Shown piece after piece: positions 1-4,730 of a stretch of DNA of 5,292 nucleotides. Made by a program: the position numbers and the translations under genes. The number at the start of each line of letters is the position of its first letter. Within the stretch, counting starts at the first letter, position 1. The DNA lies in NCBI GenBank assembly GCA_045654565.1, contig JAZONP010000163.1, positions 1-5,292 on the forward strand, given 5' to 3'. The notes below the pieces were generated by a model. It worked only from the letters and a program-made list of their open reading frames with translations. It did not search any database and had not been told where the DNA came from. Origin of the DNA: UBA1189 sp045654565 (lineage in GTDB: Bacteria > Bacteroidota > Bacteroidia > Bacteroidales > Bacteroidaceae).

Positions 1-309
1 GGTAACAACGCCATCGAGGCAGGTATCTCATTCTACGGCGGTGGTCTCGCTGTCGATGCAGTGTACGAGTGGCAGCAACCCGTCATCGGCGAGGGATTCC
101 ACCTCTACTTCGGTGTCGGTGCATACACCAATATGATCGCCAACTACTTCGGCCTTGGCGCAGAGGGCGTTGTAGGTCTCGAGTACCGTCTCCCCATCGA
201 TTTCCCCTTAGCCATATCCTTGGACTATCGTCCCGGCATTAACCTGATCGGCGGCGCTGTCGGCTTCTGGGGCGGCAACTTCGGCTTCGGCGTGAAGTAC
301 TGCTTCTAA
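1..309 (+). CDS. Outer-membrane beta-barrel protein, C-terminal part (5' end outside window)
   Basis: The frame is open from the first base to the TAA at 307-309, giving 102 visible residues; the start lies upstream. The visible part has short stretches of alternating hydrophobic and polar residues rich in Gly, Tyr and Phe (for example GFHLYFGVGAYTNM, AISLDYRPG and GFGVKYCF). It ends in an aromatic residue (Phe), as outer-membrane barrels recognised by the BAM machinery usually do. A GTG at 61 could serve as a start, but the same pattern continues upstream of it, so the gene is read as truncated by the window. A strong intrinsic terminator follows 26 bases after the stop, so this is the last gene of its transcript. 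The barrel class is supported by composition and the terminal Phe only. No specific family or substrate can be named. Confidence 0.75.
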   Translation, partial: GNNAIEAGISFYGGGLAVDAVYEWQQPVIGEGFHLYFGVGAYTNMIANYFGLGAEGVVGLEYRLPIDFPLAISLDYRPGINLIGGAVGFWGGNFGFGVKYCF

Positions 310-335
310 TCCCATCCTATAAGGCTTTGAATACG

Positions 336-370
336 AGAGGGTGTGTCACACGACACACCCTCTTTTATTT
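336..370 (+). terminator. Intrinsic terminator of the outer-membrane protein gene
   Basis: A perfect 11-bp stem (337-347 GAGGGTGTGTC with 352-362 GACACACCCTC) extends to 12 bp with A336-T363. It has a 4-base loop (ACAC) and is followed directly by TTTTATTT. This is a textbook rho-independent terminator. Confidence 0.93.
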
Positions 371-427
371 ATCCCCGCCGTTGCCATAGCCCCACAACAG
401 CGGTACTGGGAGAGGGTTGGAATGTCG

Positions 428-435
428 TATCTTTG
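428..435 (+). promoter_or_regulatory. Bacteroidota -7 promoter element for the HU-like gene
   Basis: TATCTTTG matches the Bacteroidota housekeeping -7 consensus TAnnTTTG exactly. A good -33 TTTG is missing; only a weak CTG lies at 406-408, 19 bases upstream. Transcription would begin near 441-445, leaving a leader of about 65-70 nt before the ATG at 511. The leader carries a near-palindrome (448-463) and two direct copies of TAACCCTTA (474-482 and 488-496). Confidence 0.6.
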
Positions 436-510
436 TATCGTCAAAATGAGGGACCGGTACCTCACCCGACAGCTAACCCTTATTCATTAACCCTTAAACA
501 CTTAACCACT

Positions 511-924
511 ATGGCAATTACCTATGCGGTGAAGAAAACCCGCAACCCCAAGAACCCCGACGTGGACTTCTTCCACGGACGAGCAGTGAAGACTGGCGAA
601 CTCACCATGGAGAAGCTCGCCCGCCGCATCAACAACAGCACCACCGTGACGCAGGCCGACTGCCGCGCCGTGCTCGTGAGTATGAAAGACCACATCATCG
701 AAGCCCTCACCGAGGGACAAGTGGTGGTGCTCGACGACCTCGGCCGCTTCCAGATTACCCTCCAGGGCAAGTGCTACAATGCCGAGACCATGGCCGATGA
801 GGAGTTCGTGCCCTCATCCTATATCAAGGGGCACAAGATCGTCTTCCGCCCCGATGCCCGTCTCAAGGAGGAGGTACGCAAGGAGTTCAAGCTGAAGCGA
901 ATCTCGTCTGACGCGATGGCGTAA
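511..924 (+). CDS. HU-like (HU-HIG type) DNA-binding protein
   Basis: A 137-residue protein of the Bacteroidota-specific HU-related class (HU-HIG domain), longer than classical 90-residue HU. It is expected to act in the nucleoid as a dimer that bends DNA. The N-terminus MAITYAVKKTRNPKN is typical of the class. The helical part lies around residues 31-70 (LTMEKLARRINNS, then ALTEGQ). The conserved turn DDLGRFQI (75-82) leads into the beta-arm, and a return segment with IVFRP follows at 110-114. A basic tail (KEEVRKEFKLKR) ends the protein. The frame is open further upstream to 343, but that extension runs through the terminator and the -7 promoter element, so ATG 511 is chosen. It is followed by a palindromic element, a smalltalk-type peptide and a cell-wall hydrolase, a neighbourhood often seen for such genes in Bacteroidales. 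The family call is firm; the specific role is unknown. Confidence 0.9.
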   Translation: MAITYAVKKTRNPKNPDVDFFHGRAVKTGELTMEKLARRINNSTTVTQADCRAVLVSMKDHIIEALTEGQVVVLDDLGRFQITLQGKCYNAETMADEEFVPSSYIKGHKIVFRPDARLKEEVRKEFKLKRISSDAMA

Positions 925-930
925 ACAATT

Positions 931-1065
931 CCCCCTCTGTTTATAGAGGGGGTGCCCAAAGGGCGGGGGCGTTACAAGCGTAGCGCGTAGTATTTCTGCT
1001 CCGCACTTCGTTTGGAACTCCCTCCGCTCCATTTCATTTCGCTCGTCCCTCTATAAACAGAGGGA
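931..1065. repeat. REP/MITE-like palindromic element
   Basis: The sequence CCCTCTGTTTATAGAGGG at 933-950 recurs at 1047-1064 as its exact reverse complement, giving 18 bp without mismatch. Each end is also a hairpin by itself: an 8-bp stem CCCCCTCT/AGAGGGGG with a 6-base loop at 931-952, and a 7-bp stem TCCCTCT/AGAGGGA at 1046-1065. The 93 bases between hold a further small stem (GCCC-AAA-GGGC, 953-963) and no reading frame of note. Paired inverted hairpins in an intergenic space are the layout of REP doublets and miniature inverted-repeat elements. The left hairpin starts 6 bases after the HU stop and could also act as a 3' stabiliser or weak terminator, but neither hairpin has a T tract. 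No target-site duplication is evident. Confidence 0.7.
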
Positions 1066-1108
1066 CAGTTAGTAAACCACAACATTAAAACTCTAAACAA
1101 CCACTAAT

Positions 1109-1201
1109 ATGAAAGTAAACTGGAAACAAGTCCTTAAAATCGTAATCACCGTACTCACCGCCCTGGCCGGTGCCTTGGGCGTAGCCTCATGCACGATGTA
1201 A
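1109..1201 (+). CDS. Smalltalk-family micropeptide
   Basis: A 30-codon reading frame starting MKVNWKQVLKIVITVL and ending GALGVASCTM. It matches the Bacteroidales 'smalltalk protein' pattern: a short N-terminus with Lys and Trp, one hydrophobic segment (about residues 11-26) with the ALAGALG stretch, and a Cys near the C-terminus. Residues 25-28 (VASC) look like a lipobox, so processing by signal peptidase II would leave a three-residue lipopeptide (CTM). Its function is unknown in the family. The placement between an HU-like gene and a cell-wall hydrolase is what is usually seen for smalltalk genes. The A/T-rich leader before the ATG (AAACAACCACTAAT) resembles that of the HU gene. The family call rests on recognition of the pattern, not on a search. 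Confidence 0.8.
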   Translation: MKVNWKQVLKIVITVLTALAGALGVASCTM

Positions 1202-1204
1202 ACT

Positions 1205-1264
1205 ATGAGTACATTCTTTCGTGCGCTGCTGCTCATCAGCGGCGCACTTACCTTAATTGGCTGA
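1205..1264 (+). CDS. Possible 19-residue hydrophobic micropeptide
   Basis: A 19-codon frame (MSTFFRALLLISGALTLIG) begins 3 bases after the smalltalk stop. The peptide is almost entirely hydrophobic with one Arg, which would suit a single short membrane segment. Its central codons coincide with an 11-bp hairpin (1221-1247), so the frame may be an accident of a terminator-like structure. I do not recognise it as a family. Tight spacing to the preceding gene is the only argument for translation. Confidence 0.25.
   Translation: MSTFFRALLLISGALTLIG
1221..1247 (+). terminator. Strong hairpin downstream of the smalltalk gene, possible terminator
   Basis: GTGCGCTGCTG (1221-1231) pairs with CAGCGGCGCAC (1237-1247) in an 11-bp stem with one G-U wobble and a 5-base loop (CTCAT). 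The following bases TTACCTTAATT are T-rich but interrupted, so termination would be imperfect. It could alternatively be an RNA-stability or translation-control structure between the small genes and the hydrolase. Confidence 0.4.
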
Positions 1265-1286
1265 AGACACGAGAAAAAACAATAAT

Positions 1287-1362
1287 AATTTATGGGCAAT
1301 TTATGGCAATTCATGTAAAAGATATAAACATAAATTATCACAAATAACCCACGAATTACCAT
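1287..1362. repeat. Degenerate 10-bp repeats and imperfect inverted repeat
   Basis: Three imperfect tandem units, AATTTATGGGC, AATTTATGGC and AATTCATGT, occupy 1287-1316. The segment ATGGCAATTCATG (1303-1315) recurs inverted at 1350-1362 (CACGAATTACCAT) with 11 of 13 bases matching. The tract is AT-rich, lies just before the broken peptidase gene and contains no gene that I can support. It may hold that gene's promoter, but no clean TAnnTTTG is visible. Confidence 0.4.
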
Positions 1363-1382
1363 GAATAAACAATATAGATTCA

Positions 1383-1782
1383 ATGAAGTATTTCACTATT
1401 CAAGAACTCACCGCCAGTGCCACGGCGCTGCGCGAGGGCATCGATAACCGCCCATCGAAGTGTGCATACCACCTGTTGCACGTACTCGTAGACCAACTCC
1501 ATCCGCGAAGCGTGGGGCGAGCCCATCGTGGTGTCCTCAGGCTACCGCTGTAAGGAACTCAACACCCTCGTCGGAGGCGTGAAGAACAGCCACCATATCC
1601 TCGGCTGTGCAGCGGACATTATTGCAGGCAATAGGGCCGACCACCGCAAGCTGTTTAAGATGATACAGAAGATGCAGCAGGAGGGGCGCATCAAGTTTAC
1701 CCAATTGATATGGGAAGGCAACGGGAGGTGGCTACATATCTCCTACGTACCCTCAGACCTCAGGTGTCAGGTCATTGAATGA
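1383..1782 (+). pseudogene. Peptidase M15A (D-Ala-D-Ala carboxypeptidase type), frameshifted
   Basis: The gene begins at ATG 1383 with MKYFTIQELTASATALREG, the usual N-terminus of Bacteroidales M15A hydrolases, and this frame stops at TAA 1551-1553 after 56 codons. From about 1501 the family sequence continues in the next frame: IREAWGEPIVVSSGYRC, then LNTLVGG, the zinc site SHHILGCAADI (His and Asp ligands) and WLHIS with the third ligand His, ending at TGA 1780-1782. All zinc ligands are therefore still encoded, but in a different frame from the start. The break lies around 1495-1505. Alignment by eye to the family motif L-D-P-L-R suggests that 5 or 8 bases are missing. A GTG at 1528 could start the distal fragment (84 codons), but that would lack the N-terminal third. 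Such enzymes trim peptidoglycan peptides; here the gene is probably inactive unless the shift is a sequence error. Confidence 0.85.
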
Positions 1783-1817
1783 GGGAGATAATGCCGATAG
1801 CCCATTCATACACAATG

Positions 1818-1853
1818 CACGCCGCAGAGCACACAAGAGTGCTTTGCGGCGTG
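1818..1853. terminator. Bidirectional hairpin terminator between arsC and the peptidase gene
   Basis: CACGCCGCAGAGCAC pairs with GTGCTTTGCGGCGTG in a 15-bp stem with one G-U wobble and a 6-base loop (ACAAGA). It sits between two convergent genes, 35 bases after the peptidase stop and 31 bases beyond the arsC stop, so it could end both transcripts. T tracts on either side are weak. A near copy lies at 5188-5223. Confidence 0.75.
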
Positions 1854-1899
1854 TTCGTTATAGCGGTTGCAGGAGCGTGCGGTGTTACTGCCTCTCCGT
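1818..1899. repeat. Direct repeat copy A flanking the ars cassette
   Basis: This segment covers the hairpin at 1818-1853, the spacer to the arsC stop and about the last four arsC codons. It matches 5188-5269 in the same orientation without gaps. By hand count 32 of 36 bases agree in the hairpin, 19 of 31 in the spacer and 12 of 15 at the gene end. The stop codon falls 32 bases from the hairpin edge in both copies. Confidence 0.65.
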
Positions 1900-2298
1900 A
1901 CAGAATGCTGCGAAGGCGAGCCTGATCTCGTCGCGTACGCGGCGGAACTCGCTCATCACGTGGTCGTGGCTGCCTGTGGCATCGGAGGGGTCGTCGAAGC
2001 CTATGTGGAGGCGATGGCCTACGTTACCCACAAAGGTGGGGCAGGTCTCGTTGGCTCCGCCACAGACGGTGATCACATAGTCCCACGGCTCGTCCAGATA
2101 GTCGGTCACGCTCTTGGGGGTGCGCGAGGAGATGTCGATGCCTACCTCGCGCATGGCCTCGATGGCCAGGGCGTTGACCTGCGAGGCGGGGTGAGTGCCT
2201 GCCGAGCGCACTTCCCACTCGGGGGCGAACGACTGCACGAAGCCGTGGGCCATCTGACTCCGGCAACTGTTGCCTGTGCATAGAATCAATACTTTCAT
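1885..2298 (-). CDS. arsC: Arsenate reductase, thioredoxin-coupled (LMW phosphatase fold)
   Basis: A 137-residue cytosolic enzyme that reduces arsenate to arsenite. The N-terminal P-loop is CTGNSCRS (Cys7 nucleophile, Arg13, the CX5R signature). The relay cysteines Cys79 and Cys86 lie in VCGGANETCP with the same seven-residue spacing as in the thioredoxin-dependent enzyme of Staphylococcus aureus. The DP pair of the general acid is in GFDDPSD (about 102-104). All residues of the triple-cysteine mechanism are present, so this is a reductase and not a plain tyrosine phosphatase. The start is the ATG at 2298, which overlaps the upstream permease stop (ATGA); the open frame continues upstream only as a shadow of the permease gene. 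It is the last gene of the ars operon and is followed by a hairpin. A cytosolic thioredoxin encoded two genes upstream could recycle the Cys79-Cys86 disulfide (inference). Confidence 0.95.
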   Translation of the reverse strand: MKVLILCTGNSCRSQMAHGFVQSFAPEWEVRSAGTHPASQVNALAIEAMREVGIDISSRTPKSVTDYLDEPWDYVITVCGGANETCPTFVGNVGHRLHIGFDDPSDATGSHDHVMSEFRRVRDEIRLAFAAFCTERQ

Positions 2299-3263
2299 AA
2301 CATCCAATTGAATAGATAACCAGATAGAACAATCAGCATGGTGACCACGCCGAAGAAGATGCCGATAAGGCGCCATGTCATCACCTTCTTGAGCATCGTG
2401 GCTTCGGGGATGGAGAGGCCGATGATAGCCATCATAAAGGCGATGGCGGTGCCGAGGGGGATGCCCTTGGCCACGAAGACCTCGATGATGGGTACGATGC
2501 CCGCTGCATTGGCATAGATGGGTACGGCAAGCACCACGGCCAGCGGCACGCTCCACCAGTTGTCTGCCGAGAGGTACTGCTCGAAGAAGCCCTCGGGCAC
2601 ATAGCCGTGCATGGCTGCCCCGATGCCTATGCCGATGAGGATGTAGAGCAGCACGCCCCGCACGATGCCCCACGACTCGCGCGTGATGATGGGCAGACGA
2701 CGGATGAAGGGGGTCCTGGCGGCCTCCCATCGCTCGCTCTGCGCTGATGATTGTGCCTGCGCAGCCTTCACCCAATCGCTCAGGTAGGGTTCGAGGTGCA
2801 TACGGCTCAATATGTAGCCGGCTATCATCGACAGCACCGTGCCGCTGATGATGTAGATGAGCGTGGCCTTGACACCGAACGAGCCGAGAAACATGGCCAC
2901 CGCCACCTCGCTCACCAGGGGCGATGCGATGAGGAAGGTGAGCGTCACACCCAGGGGTATGCCGCCCCTGACGAAGCCGATGAACAGCGGCACCGAGGAG
3001 CAGGAGCAGAAGGGGGTGATGCCTCCGAACAGGGCGGCCAAGAAGTAGTCCAGACCATAGAGCCTGTGTGTGGCGAGGTACTGGCGCAGGCGCACGATGG
3101 GGAAGTAGGCATTGATGATGCCCATCACGAAACTGATGCTGAAGAGCAGGATGATGATCTTGATGCTGTCGTAGAAGAAGAAGTTGACAGCCGTCCCTAA
3201 GGGGCTGGCGGCATCGAGGGCAAAGAGGTCATAGACCAGCCAGTCGGCAAATCGCTGTATCAT
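2295..3263 (-). CDS. DUF318/ArsP-type permease
   Basis: A 322-residue inner-membrane permease of the ArsP_1 (DUF318/UPF0718) family, with about eight membrane segments (roughly 31-52, 73-95, 103-128, 132-152, 198-218, 237-260, 266-288, 298-318). A hydrophilic loop lies at about 157-195. The signature GGITPFCSCSSVP (80-92, Cys86 and Cys88) and the second half's AVPIYANAAGIVPIIEVF (246-263) define the family. Each signature is followed by a GIPLG motif (101-105 and 267-271), indicating an internal duplication of the two halves. Characterised ArsP members export trivalent organoarsenicals; whether this one also moves arsenite is not decided by the sequence. Its start overlaps the stop of the small thioredoxin gene and its stop overlaps the start of arsC, both as ATGA, so the three are translationally coupled. 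No Acr3 or ArsB is present in the window, making this and the ArsG-like protein the only candidate exporters. Confidence 0.88.
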   Translation of the reverse strand: MIQRFADWLVYDLFALDAASPLGTAVNFFFYDSIKIIILLFSISFVMGIINAYFPIVRLRQYLATHRLYGLDYFLAALFGGITPFCSCSSVPLFIGFVRGGIPLGVTLTFLIASPLVSEVAVAMFLGSFGVKATLIYIISGTVLSMIAGYILSRMHLEPYLSDWVKAAQAQSSAQSERWEAARTPFIRRLPIITRESWGIVRGVLLYILIGIGIGAAMHGYVPEGFFEQYLSADNWWSVPLAVVLAVPIYANAAGIVPIIEVFVAKGIPLGTAIAFMMAIIGLSIPEATMLKKVMTWRLIGIFFGVVTMLIVLSGYLFNWML

Positions 3264-3493
3264 AGTCCTAACAGTGCTTTAACCTCCTTTTCACTCGGCA
3301 CATATCCCTTGACCTTCACCACCCCGTCGATGACAACGGCAGGGGTGGAGAGGATGTTGTACCTCATCATCTCTACGATGTCGTCCACCTTGGTGAGCGT
3401 GACATCGAGGCCGTTGTCCCTGATGACCTTCTCGACAGTAGCATAGGTTGTCTTACACTTGGCGCAACCCGGACCCAATACTTTTACTTCCAT
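3260..3493 (-). CDS. Small thioredoxin-like redox protein (MTH895/TM0996 type)
   Basis: A 77-residue cytosolic thioredoxin fold without signal peptide, the size of the 'redox-active disulfide protein 2' family. The active site is CAKC (Cys10, Cys13) after the first strand MEVKVLGPG. The cis-proline is Pro51 in STPAVVIDG, followed by VVKVKGYVPS. The gene starts 6 bases after the ArsG-like gene and overlaps the permease start by 4 bases. It is likely a thiol donor within this pathway, either to the membrane-embedded CcdA-like protein encoded just upstream or to ArsC. In the ArsEFG arrangement, as I recall it, a small thiol protein accompanies ArsG; the assignment of this gene to one of those names is uncertain. 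Confidence 0.9.
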   Translation of the reverse strand: MEVKVLGPGCAKCKTTYATVEKVIRDNGLDVTLTKVDDIVEMMRYNILSTPAVVIDGVVKVKGYVPSEKEVKALLGL

Positions 3494-3499
3494 AGTTTG

Positions 3500-4207
3500 C
3501 TATAAATAAATCGTTACACAATAATATATCCCTATCCCGATGAAGAGCACGCCCACTACAATATTGAGCCACCGCTGTATGGCTTGCATCTTGCCATAGA
3601 CCACCCCTATCTGTCCTGCGCTGAAGGCCAATATCCACGCCACGATGAGCACGGGAAGAGCAGTTGCAAGGGCAAAGAGCACAGGGAGCAGGTAACCCAT
3701 CGTCGCGGTAGCCGACATCGGTATCAGCATACCGAAGTAGAACACGCCGCTCGTGGGGCAAAAGGCCAGGGCAAAGAGCACGCCCAGCAGCAGCGCCCCT
3801 ACGCCTCCCCGGCGGGCAAGCCGCTCGCCCCTGTCGCCCATGCCAAGCGATGGCAGGCGCAGTCGGTCGCCAAAGAGCATAAACAGACCGATGAGCAGCA
3901 AGGCAGGGGGAAGCATCATCTCGCCATAGGTGGCAATGAATTTCTGAATGCCAAACACACTTGCCCCACTCCGCACGACGATGATCAACACCACACCAAG
4001 CAGCGTGTAGGCAACCGTGCGCCCCAAGGTATAGAGCAACCCTTGCACGAACATCCCTCGACGGCTATCGATGTGCTTGCCGATGTAGCCGATGGCAGCA
4101 ATATTGGTAGCCAACGGACAGGGCGACAGCGCCGTGAGCAACCCAAGGAGAAATGCCGTCACAGCAGGTGTCGTGGAACTATCCAGCAATGATTGTAGCC
4201 ACTCCAT
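3500..4207 (-). CDS. CcdA/DsbD-like membrane protein, ArsG-type transporter
   Basis: A 235-residue protein with about six membrane helices and the two-fold symmetric cysteine layout of the CcdA/DsbD transmembrane domain: Cys30 in ALSPCPLATN in helix 1 and Cys150 in LAFCPTSGVFYFG in helix 4. A polar loop (about 114-134, DRLRLPS to ARRGG) separates the halves. In Bacteroidota such proteins next to arsR and thioredoxins are annotated as the ArsG family, proposed to export aromatic aminobenzylarsenicals. By fold it could instead carry electrons across the inner membrane from the cytosolic CAKC protein to the exported CATC lipoprotein, both encoded as direct neighbours. The start ATG 4207 follows the lipoprotein stop by 4 bases. 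The general family is sure; transport versus electron transfer is open. Confidence 0.87.
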   Translation of the reverse strand: MEWLQSLLDSSTTPAVTAFLLGLLTALSPCPLATNIAAIGYIGKHIDSRRGMFVQGLLYTLGRTVAYTLLGVVLIIVVRSGASVFGIQKFIATYGEMMLPPALLLIGLFMLFGDRLRLPSLGMGDRGERLARRGGVGALLLGVLFALAFCPTSGVFYFGMLIPMSATATMGYLLPVLFALATALPVLIVAWILAFSAGQIGVVYGKMQAIQRWLNIVVGVLFIGIGIYYCVTIYL

Positions 4208-4211
4208 CGTC

Positions 4212-4643
4212 TCAGTTGTTTAGCCGTTCTATTATCCGTTCCGACAAGCCAGCCTTGAACTCCTCGGGAGCCTTGCGGGCATGGCCAAAGGCAAACTCGG
4301 TGAGGTCGGTCGCGCGCTCCTTACCACTCTTGTCATAGTCGACGATAATAAGCGACGACCAACTGACCTCGTACTTCTCAGCGATAGCCCTCTCCTCCGA
4401 GATGTCTACCGAACGAAAGAGCAGTCTGCCCGATTTCAACTCCTCGGCATAGACCGACTCGATCACCTCCCGGGTGTTCGCCTCGATAGCCATACAAGTG
4501 GCACAGCGTCTCGCACCGTGAAAGTAAAGCACCTCCACCACGTCACTCCTTGTCGGCTCCTGGTGAGCCGTGGCCTTGCCCGTACCGTTCGAGCAAGCCC
4601 CCATACCCAAGCATAGGGTAAGCATGAATAGAACTCTTCTCAT
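4212..4643 (-). CDS. Thioredoxin-like lipoprotein with CATC motif
   Basis: A 143-residue protein from ATG 4643. The N-terminus MRRVLFMLTLCLGMGAC is a lipoprotein signal peptide with Cys17 as the probable lipidated residue, followed by a short linker (SNGTGKATAHQEP). The thioredoxin-like domain begins around VVEVLYFHGARRCATCM, with Cys47 and Cys50. The position normally held by cis-proline reads VSWSSLIIVD, with Ser in place of Pro; I believe this is usual for the Bacteroidota relatives in ars operons. Alternative starts are 4649 (two residues longer) and 4688; the latter lies inside the inverted repeat at 4667-4688 and would bury the signal peptide, so it is rejected. It is the first gene of the five-gene unit and is followed after 4 bases by the CcdA/ArsG-like gene. 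It probably works outside the inner membrane, receiving electrons from that partner (inference). Confidence 0.85.
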   Translation of the reverse strand: MRRVLFMLTLCLGMGACSNGTGKATAHQEPTRSDVVEVLYFHGARRCATCMAIEANTREVIESVYAEELKSGRLLFRSVDISEERAIAEKYEVSWSSLIIVDYDKSGKERATDLTEFAFGHARKAPEEFKAGLSERIIERLNN

Positions 4644-4666
4644 ATACATATCATAGTGATTGTTTG

Positions 4667-4688
4667 TAATTCGTAAAATAACGAACAT
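4667..4688 (-). promoter_or_regulatory. Second candidate ArsR operator, before the five-gene unit
   Basis: Read on the minus strand, ATGTTCG and CGAATTA flank an 8-base spacer TTATTTTA. The core is a perfect TTCGT/ACGAA repeat with a 6-base spacer. Geometry and sequence follow the arsR operator at 5056-5077, with 16 of 22 bases identical by hand count. The spacer is only a poor match to TAnnTTTG. A TATAAT (4693 to 4688, minus strand) abuts the site, but that is not the usual Bacteroidota promoter form. Confidence 0.6.
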
Positions 4689-4695
4689 TATATCT

Positions 4696-4730
4696 AAAAA
4701 AAGAGGCTGTCATTCGCAGCAGCCCTCTTT
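4696..4730 (-). terminator. Intrinsic terminator overlapping the arsR stop
   Basis: On the minus strand, AAAGAGGGCTG (4730 to 4720, coding for the last arsR residues) pairs with CAGCCTCTTT (4709 to 4700) as a 10-bp stem with one bulged base and a 10-base loop. The loop contains the arsR stop codon TGA (4712-4710). Seven T residues (4702-4696) end the structure. It would stop or attenuate transcripts from the arsR promoter before the effector genes. Confidence 0.7.

Noticed and set aside
343..510. Extended N-terminus of the HU-like protein from an upstream start
   Set aside because: It would begin inside the terminator hairpin of the previous gene and run through the -7 promoter element; the family N-terminus MAITYAVKKTRNPKN starts at 511.
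931..1065. CRISPR array
   Set aside because: Only two repeat units, inverted rather than direct, and no regular spacers.
1495..1510. Programmed ribosomal frameshifting in the peptidase gene
   Set aside because: No slippery heptamer or downstream pseudoknot was seen, and the reading requires a gap in the protein at the same place, which favours a small deletion.
1867..2283. Plus-strand frame opposite arsC
   Set aside because: Shadow of arsC; the minus strand carries all catalytic motifs.
2299..2775. Upstream extension of arsC to 2775
   Set aside because: It is antisense-free but out-of-frame shadow of the permease gene on the same strand, with Arg/His-rich low-quality sequence; ArsC homology begins exactly at 2298.
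2751..3200. Plus-strand frame opposite the permease gene
   Set aside because: Acidic, low-complexity translation typical of a frame antisense to hydrophobic codons; no start signals.
3584..4192. Long plus-strand frame opposite the ArsG-like gene
   Set aside because: Composition is His/Gln/Arg-rich with no recognisable domain, and it mirrors a well-supported membrane protein gene on the other strand.
4644..4688. Longer N-terminus of the thioredoxin-like lipoprotein (start 4688)
   Set aside because: The start codon lies in the inverted repeat, and 15 extra residues would precede a normal lipoprotein signal peptide.
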